From Thiomargarita sp. (GTDB lineage Bacteria > Pseudomonadota > Gammaproteobacteria > Beggiatoales > Beggiatoaceae): 12,631 nt of DNA. The notes beneath the pieces are model-generated. The model was given only the letters and a program-made list of their open reading frames with translations. It was not told where the DNA came from and searched no databases. Positions 6,585 to 12,631 of the stretch are shown piece after piece. Position numbers and translations under genes: made by a program. Where the stretch lies: assembly GCA_030635005.1 (NCBI GenBank), contig DAOVZS010000053.1, forward strand, positions 1 through 12,631. Reading direction: 5' to 3'. Every line of letters begins with the position of its first letter. The first letter of the stretch is position 1.

Positions 6585-6600
6585 CCTTTCATCTCTACTT

Positions 6601-6622
6601 CCTCATATTTCCCTCATATTTC
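6601..6622 (+). repeat. 11-bp perfect tandem duplication in the apaH leader
   Basis: CCTCATATTTC occurs twice in a row (6601-6611 and 6612-6622), ending 6 nt before the apaH ATG. The 44-nt leader between tRNA-His and apaH is pyrimidine-rich and has no Shine-Dalgarno. Confidence 0.8.
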
Positions 6623-6628
6623 TTCATC

Positions 6629-7459
6629 ATGTCCACTTATGCCATTGGTGATATCCAAGGATGTTACACAGAATTACAACGCTTATTAGAACTGATCCAG
6701 TTCGATCCCCATCAAGATGTTTTATGGTGTACAGGTGATTTAGTGAATCGCGGTACTCAATCTTTAGAAGTATTACGTTTTTTTAAAGATTTAAAACAAC
6801 AGGCTATTGTTGTATTAGGTAACCATGATTTACATTTACTGGCAGTGGCTCATAACATCAAAAATCTTAAACCCCAAGATACGTTATTGCCTATCTTAAA
6901 TGCACCTGATGCGCATGAATTATTGACATGGCTCCGTTATCGTCCCCTACTTCATCATGATAGTCAACTTGGATTCACGATGATCCATGCTGGTTTACCC
7001 CCCCAATGGGATTTATCACACGCACGTCAATATGCCTTAGAACTTGAACAGATATTACAAGGTTCTACATACACGCACTATTTAGACAATCTTTATGGCA
7101 ATAAGCCTAAAATATGGTCTGATCAGTTGACAGGATGGGAAAGATTACGTTTTATCAGCAATTGTTTGACACGCTTACGTTATTGCACTGCTCAAGGCAG
7201 TTTAGCCTTGAAAAACAAGCAAGCCCCTTTTCTGCCCGAAAACAAAAATGATGACATACAACCTTGGTTCAAATACTATCCCTATGATATCAATATTGTT
7301 TTTGGACATTGGGCAAGCTTAGGTTATTATACGGAACAAGGTATTTATGCGATAGATACTGGCTGTGTTTGGGGCGGTGCTTTGACAGCGTTACGCTTAG
7401 AAGATAAAAAAGTCTTTACGCTTCCTTGTGCAGGCTATGCCAATCCACACGCTTTATAA
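6629..7459 (+). CDS. apaH: Bis(5'-nucleosyl)-tetraphosphatase, symmetrical (Ap4A hydrolase)
   Basis: A 276-aa cytosolic metallophosphatase that splits Ap4A symmetrically into two ADP. Ap4A is a side product of aminoacyl-tRNA synthetases that builds up in stress. The calcineurin-like motifs are in order: GDIQG (7-11), GDLVNRG (36-42), GNHD (64-67), IHAGLPPQW (119-127) and FGHWA near residue 250. Length and motifs match the ApaH family. The start at ATG 6629 places the GDxxG motif at the usual position; further upstream the frame runs into tRNA-His. No Shine-Dalgarno precedes the start. The gene follows the tRNA cluster by 44 nt with no terminator or promoter that I can see, so it is probably read from the tRNA promoter. 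It converges on apbE and overlaps it by 6 bp. Confidence 0.96.
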   Translation: MSTYAIGDIQGCYTELQRLLELIQFDPHQDVLWCTGDLVNRGTQSLEVLRFFKDLKQQAIVVLGNHDLHLLAVAHNIKNLKPQDTLLPILNAPDAHELLTWLRYRPLLHHDSQLGFTMIHAGLPPQWDLSHARQYALELEQILQGSTYTHYLDNLYGNKPKIWSDQLTGWERLRFISNCLTRLRYCTAQGSLALKNKQAPFLPENKNDDIQPWFKYYPYDINIVFGHWASLGYYTEQGIYAIDTGCVWGGALTALRLEDKKVFTLPCAGYANPHAL

Positions 7460-8482
7460 CGGTTCACTGACAACAATGGTGGGAACTTGTTCTGCAGGAA
7501 ATTGTACCCGTTTAGCCATGGCAGGATTAACATAGACAATCCCCGCGTCATCAACTAACATGACATATTTGATACCCATTTGTCGTGCAATACGATGCCA
7601 ATCTTTTAAGCCAGCAATGGTTAAGGCGGTGGATGCCGCATCTGCAAGTGCACCGCTTTGTGCGATCACGGTGACAGAGCTTAATCCTTTAGCAGGATTT
7701 CCAGTGCGCGGATCAATAATATGTGAATAACGTACGCCTTGGTATTCTCGAAAACGTTCATAATTACCCGACGTAATCACACTTTCTTCTCCATTAAGCA
7801 CCACGCCTCCTAAAATACCTGATCCGCTCGGATGGCGAATACCGATCACCCAAGATGTATCGCCCTTTTTACCCATTGCCTTCAAATTTCCCCCAGCATT
7901 GATAATGGCATTCTGTATTCCTAATTGACGTAAAGTCTTGATTGCACGATCAATCGCATATCCCTTGGCAAATGCCCCAAAATCTAACTGCACCGCCCTA
8001 TTATGTGATAACACCTGATTGTTTTCAATCTGAATATCATCCATACGTGGATTGAGTGCGACTAAAGCAGAAATCTGTTTTTGTGACGGGAGGGCTTGCG
8101 TGTGAGATAAATCATCCTTATGAAATCCCCATAAACTGATTAATTGTCCAATAGCAGGATTAAATAAGCCATCACTGAGTGTATAAAGCTGTTGGGCTTG
8201 TATCAGCAGGGCTGTATCTGTCAATATTCCACTTTTTCCTGTCGCCATTGCCTGATTTAAATCAGTTAAAGGGCTTGGATCCCACGCATGCCATTGATGA
8301 TGCATTAATTGCAAATCTTTAATAATGACATCGACTGCCGTATCGGCTTCTTCTGTTGATACGCCCCAAATACTTACCCCAACTAATGTTCCAAAAACAT
8401 AAAATTGTTTTTGATAGACTTGCTGAGTACATCCATTTAATAGTAAAACGAATAAAATAGAAATAGAGATAAATTTTTTCAT
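7454..8482 (-). CDS. apbE: FAD:protein FMN transferase (lipoprotein)
   Basis: A 342-aa periplasmic lipoprotein that attaches FMN covalently to Ser/Thr of target flavoproteins such as Rnf/Nqr subunits. Residues 1-17 are a lipoprotein leader ending LLNGC (Cys18). Family motifs are LDFGAFAKGYAID (166-178), NAGGNL (195-200), TSGNYERF (237-244), the Mg/FAD-site stretch HIIDPRTGNPAKG (254-266) and ALADAASTA (278-286). The start ATG 8482 is chosen because it begins the Lys-rich signal peptide; an upstream extension of 22 residues runs through a dispersed repeat. The RBS is weak. No target flavoprotein gene is in the window. The last two codons share the palindrome TTATAA with the end of apaH, so both proteins end in Leu. 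Confidence 0.96.
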   Translation of the reverse strand: MKKFISISILFVLLLNGCTQQVYQKQFYVFGTLVGVSIWGVSTEEADTAVDVIIKDLQLMHHQWHAWDPSPLTDLNQAMATGKSGILTDTALLIQAQQLYTLSDGLFNPAIGQLISLWGFHKDDLSHTQALPSQKQISALVALNPRMDDIQIENNQVLSHNRAVQLDFGAFAKGYAIDRAIKTLRQLGIQNAIINAGGNLKAMGKKGDTSWVIGIRHPSGSGILGGVVLNGEESVITSGNYERFREYQGVRYSHIIDPRTGNPAKGLSSVTVIAQSGALADAASTALTIAGLKDWHRIARQMGIKYVMLVDDAGIVYVNPAMAKRVQFPAEQVPTIVVSEPL

Positions 8483-8502
8483 GAATGTCTTAGTCAGAAA
8501 CT

Positions 8503-8518
8503 TTGTCTGAATCAGAAT
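8503..8518 (+). repeat. Left arm of 16-bp inverted repeat flanking the PIN module
   Basis: TTGTCTGAATCAGAAT is the exact reverse complement of 9275-9290. Similarity extends imperfectly to about 8499-8532 against 9261-9293, including GAAAGG/AAAGG at the distal end and one indel on the other side. This looks like two copies of a short dispersed repeat in opposite orientation. It lies in the leader of apbE. Confidence 0.7.
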
Positions 8519-8551
8519 GTCTAAAATGAAAGGCACAGGCATAACCAAACC

Positions 8552-8719
8552 TTAATTTTTATGTGGTTTATATGTTATGGGTGATGATATAAAACGTTCA
8601 GGATTTTCTTTTTGACGTTCTATATAATATTGAACAAGCTTAACAGGATCATTATCACATTTAGCATAAATACGACGTCGTGCTTCCCAAATCACTTCTA
8701 AAGTAGGTTCTTTAATCAT
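8552..8719 (-). CDS. 55-aa antitoxin-like protein coupled to the PIN gene
   Basis: A short, intact gene: MIKEPTLEVIWEARRRIYAK to SSPITYKPHKN, with a central DPVKLVQYYIERQ helix. AGGAG lies 6 nt before the ATG, and the ATG overlaps the end of the PIN reading frame by 8 bp, a classic translational-coupling overlap. The composition fits two amphipathic helices with charged faces. Small proteins of this kind (a DPxxLVxYYIE-type helix) often accompany PIN-domain genes and are presumed antitoxins or partners. I do not recognise a DNA-binding fold. With the upstream PIN frame broken by a stop, this ORF may be an orphan antitoxin still translated from its own RBS. Function is inferred from context only. 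Confidence 0.75.
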   Translation of the reverse strand: MIKEPTLEVIWEARRRIYAKCDNDPVKLVQYYIERQKENPERFISSPITYKPHKN

Positions 8720-9197
8720 TGTTTTCTCCTAAAAGTTCCAAAGGTGTAGTTAAAATAGGCACATATAACCATAAAAGATTATTGACATATCTAATATGAT
8801 TAAACTTATTCACATTTGCTAAATTTTTACAGTTCCAAGATAGCAAAATATCACACTTATGGTAAGAAGCAAGCGCAAGATGTAAAGCATCTCCACTGGT
8901 GTCTTTTGGCATGAGCTTATGTTGTAAATAAGTTTGAACAATGCTTGCAATTTCATTTTCAATGGGTAGAAATATCGTATGTTCTAATAATGCAATACAA
9001 TTTTGTCATTTAGAATCAGAGTAGTTACCATTATTTAATTCATCAACAACTGCTTGGCTACTAACCAATTCATAAGCATCACGATGATTATCCCACCATT
9101 GACGTGTCCATTCACGGCGTGCTACTGCTGCCGCATCTATTCTATTTTCATAATAGAAACTTGGGATACTGGTTTCAATATAAATTCTTTTTTTCAT
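8712..9197 (-). pseudogene. PIN-domain (VapC-type) toxin gene interrupted by one in-frame TGA
   Basis: Read through, the frame gives a full-length 161-codon PIN protein. It starts MKKRIYIETSIPSFYYENR with the first acidic residue Glu8, then VVDELNNG (Glu53), MPKDTSGDALHLALA (Asp103), KCDILLSWN (Asp116) and the tail TPLELLGE. Codon 64 is TGA (9006-9008), right after NYSDSK and before QNCIALLEH. Both halves are in the same frame and both match the family, so a single point change is the simplest cause, for example CGA to TGA. PIN toxins cut RNA, often tRNA or the rRNA loop. The N-terminal 63 residues lack the C-terminal acidic residues and would be inactive. The start ATG 9197 has no clear RBS. 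A sequencing error or readthrough cannot be excluded. Confidence 0.85.
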
Positions 9198-9274
9198 GTG
9201 ATTAGAGATGCAATTGATTTTTTTTACTATTATTATAAATATTGAACCCTGAGTTTTCAACCTTTATTCTGAAA

Positions 9275-9290
9275 ATTCTGATTCAGACAA
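9275..9290 (+). repeat. Right arm of 16-bp inverted repeat flanking the PIN module
   Basis: ATTCTGATTCAGACAA, the exact reverse complement of 8503-8518, 772 bp centre to centre. It lies upstream of the PIN start and just upstream of the der promoter. An ATTCTGA is also repeated directly before it (9266-9272). Confidence 0.7.
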
Positions 9291-9315
9291 GTTAAATCCT
9301 GATAATACAAATCTA

Positions 9316-9324
9316 TGTTATAAT
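9316..9324 (+). promoter_or_regulatory. Extended -10 promoter of der
   Basis: TGT followed directly by a consensus TATAAT (9319-9324), 34 nt before the ATG of der. No good -35 is found 16-18 bp upstream, which fits an extended -10 promoter. The right arm of the inverted repeat ends about 26 bp upstream. Confidence 0.55.
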
Positions 9325-9358
9325 AAATCTTATTCACTTCCTTCCGAATCCATTTATT

Positions 9359-10768
9359 ATGCCATCCACAATTGCCATTGTAGGTCGTCCCAATGTTGGA
9401 AAATCAACATTATTTAATGTATTAACAAAAACACGTGATGCTTTAGTCGCTGATCAACCCGGATTAACACGTGACCGAAAATTTGGTCGCGGACGGGTCG
9501 GTGATAAAAAATATTGGTTAATTGATACTGGGGGATTAGCCGAAAAAGATAATGCCATTATTGAACATATTACGCAACAAGCAGAGTTAGCGATACAAGA
9601 ATCGGATTGTATTTTATTGTTAGTTGACGGACGTGCTGGCTTAAGTGCTGCAGATGAAAATATTGTTCAAGATTTACGCCGATATAATACACCGATTCAT
9701 TTAGTTATTAATAAAACAGAAGGAAAACAACGAGAATTAATCAGTGCTGATTTTCAAAGTTTAGGATTTGACAATATTCATACGATTTCTGCCGCTCATC
9801 GTCGAGGCGTTGATCGGATGATGAAAAAAGTATTAGCTGATTTTCCTGAAGAAAACACTGAAAGCGAAGATACGGGCGAAGCAGGTATTAAAATAGCCAT
9901 TATTGGTCGTCCTAATGTGGGTAAATCTACCCTTGTGAATCGTATGTTAGGCTATGAACGTGTCATTACCTTTGATGAACCCGGGACAACACGTGATAGT
10001 ATTTTTGTTCCCTTTGAACGGGATGGACAATTATATACGCTCATAGACACCGCAGGGGTGAGACGACGGACTAAAGTATTTGAAACCATTGAAAAATTTA
10101 GTGTGATTAAAGCCTTGCAAGCGATTGATTCTTCTAATGTGGTGATCATGTTATTGGATGCACGTGAAGGCATGACTGATCAAGATGCCAATTTATTAGG
10201 TCATGTGCTTGATAGTGGGCGTGCATTGGTGATTGCGGTGAATAAATGGGATGGTTTAGAACAAAGTCACAAAGAACAAGTGCGTTATAATTTGGACAGA
10301 AAATTGCATTTTATTGATTTTGCGAAAATTCATTATATTTCAGCCTTACATGGCAGCGGTGTGGGCAATTTATTTGGCTCAGTCAATACTGCGAATGCAG
10401 CAGCACATTGTCAAATTAACACTGCGCGTTTAAATGAAGTCTTAGCAAAAGCCATTATCACACACACACCACCATTAGTACGAGGACGAAGGATTAAATT
10501 ACGTTATATCCATCAAGGCGGACATAATCCCCCCCTATTTGTTATCCATGGTAATCAAGTGAAATCATTACCCGGTGCGTATAAACGTTATTTAATGAAT
10601 ACATTTCGTGAGACATTTGCATTAGAAGGGACGCCCATTTATTTGGAATTGAAACAAGGCGAAAATCCCTATGAAGGGCGTAAAAATCTCTTAACACCGC
10701 GCCAAGTGCAACAACGACAACGCTTGATACGGCATGTTAAGCATAAAAAAGGCGCTTCTTTTGTCTAA
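9359..10768 (+). CDS. der: Ribosome-assembly GTPase Der (EngA)
   Basis: A 469-aa cytoplasmic double GTPase needed for 50S subunit maturation. GTPase domain 1 has GRPNVGKS (9-16), DTGG (56-59) and NKTE (118-121). An acidic linker EENTESEDTGE (164-174) leads to domain 2 with GRPNVGKS (183-190), DTAG (230-233) and NKWD (295-298). A C-terminal KH-like domain follows (~355-435) with PPLFVIHGN and ENPYEGR, and then a basic tail rich in Gln/Arg/Lys. Length matches the gammaproteobacterial protein. In domain 1 the G4 motif has Glu instead of Asp in NKxD; domain 2 is canonical. No Shine-Dalgarno is seen before ATG 9359. The gene converges on amrA with a 4-bp stop overlap. bamB, a frequent neighbour of der in related bacteria, is not upstream here. 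Confidence 0.97.
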   Translation: MPSTIAIVGRPNVGKSTLFNVLTKTRDALVADQPGLTRDRKFGRGRVGDKKYWLIDTGGLAEKDNAIIEHITQQAELAIQESDCILLLVDGRAGLSAADENIVQDLRRYNTPIHLVINKTEGKQRELISADFQSLGFDNIHTISAAHRRGVDRMMKKVLADFPEENTESEDTGEAGIKIAIIGRPNVGKSTLVNRMLGYERVITFDEPGTTRDSIFVPFERDGQLYTLIDTAGVRRRTKVFETIEKFSVIKALQAIDSSNVVIMLLDAREGMTDQDANLLGHVLDSGRALVIAVNKWDGLEQSHKEQVRYNLDRKLHFIDFAKIHYISALHGSGVGNLFGSVNTANAAAHCQINTARLNEVLAKAIITHTPPLVRGRRIKLRYIHQGGHNPPLFVIHGNQVKSLPGAYKRYLMNTFRETFALEGTPIYLELKQGENPYEGRKNLLTPRQVQQRQRLIRHVKHKKGASFV

Positions 10769-11316
10769 CTAGCGATTGATTCAGTGGTATAACGTTGAAC
10801 AGAAAGTGTGGAAGACCAATAATTTGCGGGTAATCCTGCTTTCTGTTTTAAATGACTGATAAACGCATGCGGTGTTGTTAAAGAATCCCACACAGAAGGC
10901 AAAAATGTGCCTTGATATCCCCTGTCACTCAGTATTAAACCATCTATTCCAGGACGTATTTTTTGGATTAAATCGGATTCAGAATCAAACGTCATGGGCT
11001 CTGGCACACTTAAAATAGAAATATGAATCTCCAATTGTGTCCATTCATCATCTTGTAACTTGGGAAAACGAGGATCAGAAAATCCAGCGGCATACGCATG
11101 ATACGCAATATCACTTACCAATGGACGATGTGCTGTGAGCGTCCCAATACAACCACGCAATTGATGATTAATATTTAAAGTCACAAAAGTCGCTCTTATC
11201 TCACGTAACGCGTGTGCATAATCCAATGGATTAACGACTAAAGCCGACTGCTGATCCAAACCCTGTTTGATAGACGCTTTCGCAACTTCTAAAAGTATCT
11301 CACCATATTTATTCAT
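10765..11316 (-). CDS. amrA: AMMECR1-domain protein, AmmeMemoRadiSam system protein A
   Basis: A 183-aa protein made of one AMMECR1 domain. Its signature LRGCIG is at 53-58 and SDPRFPKL at 80-87, followed by LEIHISILSVPEPM and GTFLPSVWD stretches typical of the family. The domain occurs with MEMO and a radical SAM enzyme in bacteria and archaea. A modification role has been proposed but the reaction is not established. The start ATG 11316 overlaps the end of amrB by 8 bp (ATGAATAA), so the two are co-translated; there is no separate Shine-Dalgarno. A longer frame from 11343 lies entirely inside amrB. It converges on der with a 4-bp overlap and no terminator. Confidence 0.93.
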   Translation of the reverse strand: MNKYGEILLEVAKASIKQGLDQQSALVVNPLDYAHALREIRATFVTLNINHQLRGCIGTLTAHRPLVSDIAYHAYAAGFSDPRFPKLQDDEWTQLEIHISILSVPEPMTFDSESDLIQKIRPGIDGLILSDRGYQGTFLPSVWDSLTTPHAFISHLKQKAGLPANYWSSTLSVQRYTTESIAS

Positions 11317-12100
11317 TAAAAGCATAAGCACCATACCCCACAACTTGATTTTTTGATCCCGCCGTATCCCCAGAATTTCGTAAATCCACCGTAGTCACCT
11401 TCATTTTTTTGCTTCGTGCAAGATGTAATAAGCCATTAATAGGCACACGCCCACACGCATGTTGATAATGAATATCTTCTGGACGTAAATTTTCGATAGC
11501 ATCAGTAGTCTGTTGATCCATTACTTGTGCCGTCTTATAATCCAAATAATGACTTAAATCAGAACTGATTACAATTAAAGTTTCCTGTCCTCCCCAAAGT
11601 TTATCTAAGACAAGCGATACCTGTTCAGCACTCGCCTCGCCCACCACTAAAGGGATAATGCTAAAATCCTCTAATATTTCCTGAAGAAAAGGCAATTGTA
11701 CTTCAAGACTGTGTTCCTGCGCATGTGCTTGTTCTATGATAGAGATTTGGGCTAAAGTACTGATCTCATACAGTGCAGATTGATCAACTGCAATGTTACC
11801 TAAAGGCGTGGCAAAATGGGTCATATGAGTGCCTGCTATTCCCTTGAAAGAAACGTGATGAGAAGGTCCCATCAGCACCACTTTTTTAATCGTTTGACGA
11901 GCAGGTATTAACTGTGTATAAAGATGTGCAGCACTTAAACCCGAATAAATATAACCCGCATGTGGCACAATCACCGCTTTAGGCACGGGTACAATTGATA
12001 CCAACGTTTGTTGCATAAACGTTTTTAACATTTTTTGCAACGCCTCTGCTTCTTCTGGATAAAATGAACCAGAGACTGCGGGCGTTCTGACGATATTCAT
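11309..12100 (-). CDS. amrB: MEMO-family protein, AmmeMemoRadiSam system protein B
   Basis: A 263-aa protein of the MEMO fold, related to extradiol dioxygenases. The expected metal-site residues are present: VPHAGYIYSG with His47, GPSHH with His81/82, and ACGRVPI with Cys216, matching the His-His-Cys set of human MEMO1. QEHSLEVQLPFL (His130) and SSDLSHY (His184) are also conserved family stretches. The start ATG 12100 follows AAGGAG at 11 nt, a slightly long spacing. It is first in a two-gene unit with amrA. The third member of the usual trio, a radical SAM enzyme, is not in the window. The biochemical role in bacteria is unproven; redox or metal-dependent modification is the common proposal. 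Confidence 0.94.
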   Translation of the reverse strand: MNIVRTPAVSGSFYPEEAEALQKMLKTFMQQTLVSIVPVPKAVIVPHAGYIYSGLSAAHLYTQLIPARQTIKKVVLMGPSHHVSFKGIAGTHMTHFATPLGNIAVDQSALYEISTLAQISIIEQAHAQEHSLEVQLPFLQEILEDFSIIPLVVGEASAEQVSLVLDKLWGGQETLIVISSDLSHYLDYKTAQVMDQQTTDAIENLRPEDIHYQHACGRVPINGLLHLARSKKMKVTTVDLRNSGDTAGSKNQVVGYGAYAFNE

Positions 12101-12183
12101 CTATATGAGTACTCCTTTATAAGAAAGATAAACTAAGAATATATCAAAAATAATCAAAAAATAAAACATCTGATTCAAAACGA

Positions 12184-12230
12184 GTGCCTGTGAATGTGCC
12201 TTTTTAAGCAAAAATAATAACCACAGGCAC
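12184..12230. repeat. 9-bp inverted repeat between amrB and the WD40 gene
   Basis: GTGCCTGTG (12184-12192) is the perfect reverse complement of CACAGGCAC (12222-12230), with a 29-nt spacer. It lies in the 191-bp divergent promoter region, just upstream of the WD40 -10. It could be an operator or part of a small repeat. No further structure stands out in this spacer. Confidence 0.4.
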
Positions 12231-12251
12231 AAACACACTCAATCCCAATGA

Positions 12252-12260
12252 TGCTATACT
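12252..12260 (+). promoter_or_regulatory. Extended -10 promoter of the WD40 gene
   Basis: TGC followed by TATACT (12255-12260), 31 nt before ATG 12292. No -35 match is seen at the proper distance, consistent with an extended -10 element. Confidence 0.45.
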
Positions 12261-12291
12261 ACTCATTTCACACAAACAAAGAAAAACACAC

Positions 12292-12631
12292 ATGCGCAAA
12301 CTTCTAATACCGCTACTATTCTTAATAATCACACCCCTGATCCAAGCAGCCCCCTTCCTACAAATAGATCCAGGCGGACACAAAGCCCTCATCAAAGACA
12401 TCATCTTCACCGCAGACAACAAATATATCGTCTCAGCCTCAGATGACAAATTAATTCGTATCTGGGACATCGCCACAGGACGTACCATCCGTACCATCCG
12501 CGGTCAAATTGGTGAAGGTCATGAAGGCAAGATTTTCGCTATGGCGTTATCTCCAGATGAACAGTGGTTGGCGGTAGGGGGATTTATGATACCTGGTTAC
12601 GATGAAGGTGTTGGGGATATCCGCCTATACA
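12292..12631 (+). CDS. Exported WD40-repeat protein, 5' part (cut by window edge)
   Basis: The first 113 codons are visible. Residues 1-19 are a Sec signal peptide (MRKLLIPLLF... ending IQA before APF), so the protein is exported. WD-type repeat units follow: GHKALIKDIIF to SASDDKLIRIWDIATG (29-63), and a second starting GHEGKIFAMALSPDEQWLAVGG (77-98) and closing near DIRLY. WD40 propellers act as binding scaffolds, and in bacteria those with signal peptides are usually of unknown function. ATG 12292 is chosen because it gives a clean signal peptide; only a run of A/C precedes it, with no clear RBS. The first ~200 bp are rich in C and poor in G, with C-ending codons (ATC, ACC, GCC), and then change to the local T/A-ending style. 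Confidence 0.9.
   Translation, partial: MRKLLIPLLFLIITPLIQAAPFLQIDPGGHKALIKDIIFTADNKYIVSASDDKLIRIWDIATGRTIRTIRGQIGEGHEGKIFAMALSPDEQWLAVGGFMIPGYDEGVGDIRLY

Noticed and set aside
6494..6628. N-terminal extension of apaH
   Set aside because: The frame reads through tRNA-His; the calcineurin-like core begins at ATG 6629.
8483..8548. N-terminal extension of apbE by 22 residues
   Set aside because: Encoded by the dispersed inverted-repeat arm; the lipoprotein signal peptide begins at ATG 8482.
8912..9006. Frameshift between two separate PIN half-genes
   Set aside because: Codon-by-codon reading shows both halves in the same frame with only the TGA between them.
9006..9008. TGA as selenocysteine or programmed recoding site
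   Set aside because: PIN proteins have no conserved Cys/Sec at this place and no clear SECIS-like hairpin follows; a nonsense mutation is simpler.
9054..9245. 63-codon rightward ORF
   Set aside because: Antisense to the PIN gene, no RBS, Tyr-rich tail arises from AT-rich spacer.
9952..10173. 73-codon leftward ORF
   Set aside because: Shadow inside the second GTPase domain of der.
12204..12497. 97-codon leftward ORF
   Set aside because: Antisense to the WD40 signal peptide and first repeat; open because the strand is G-poor/C-rich, not because of coding.
1..12631. CRISPR array, prophage, integron or complete insertion sequence
   Set aside because: No regularly spaced direct repeats, integrase, transposase or phage structural genes are visible.

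Overview
The window looks like chromosomal DNA of a low-GC gammaproteobacterium. Der, ApaH, ApbE, a membrane pyrophosphatase, an NDUFA9-like epimerase, a DUF4384 lipoprotein, dispersed palindromic repeats and PIN/WD40 genes together would suit a Thiotrichales/Beggiatoa-type sulfur bacterium. That placement is inferred from gene content and style only; no search was run.

Layout. 1-1230 (-): 5' part of hppA, the membrane proton-pumping pyrophosphatase, cut by the window edge. 1231-1486: spacer holding a ~99-bp REP-like palindromic element flanked by imperfect 14-bp direct repeats. 1487-1981 (+): a Ser/His-type S24/S26 signal-peptidase-like protein. It ends in a hairpin shared with a three-gene leftward run (5404 to 2006): an NDUFA9-like NAD(P)-binding protein, a REC-HisKA-HATPase sensor protein, and an exported coiled-coil protein with a ClpP-like protease domain. 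Divergent from this run is a DUF4384 lipoprotein (5514-6116). An AT-rich stretch with a tRNA promoter follows, then tRNA-Pro(UGG), tRNA-Arg(UCU) and tRNA-His(GUG). apaH starts only 44 nt after the last tRNA, with no promoter or Shine-Dalgarno that I can see. apaH converges on the lipoprotein apbE, and the two stop codons lie in one palindromic hexamer.

8552-9197 (-) is a PIN toxin/antitoxin-type pair. The PIN gene carries one in-frame TGA (likely a pseudogene). The 55-aa partner ORF is intact, has a good RBS and overlaps the PIN stop. A 16-bp perfect inverted repeat flanks the module. der (+) follows and converges, with a 4-bp overlap, on the coupled amrA/amrB (AMMECR1/MEMO) pair. The window ends in the 5' part of an exported WD40-repeat protein whose first ~200 bp have unusual C-rich composition.

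Functionally most genes are housekeeping: PPi energetics, Ap4A hydrolysis, flavinylation, ribosome assembly. Points for a second look are the sensor kinase/exported ClpP-like pair, the repeat-flanked and broken PIN module, the REP-like element touching the peptidase start, and the tRNA-apaH transcription unit. I found no CRISPR array, phage module or complete transposon.
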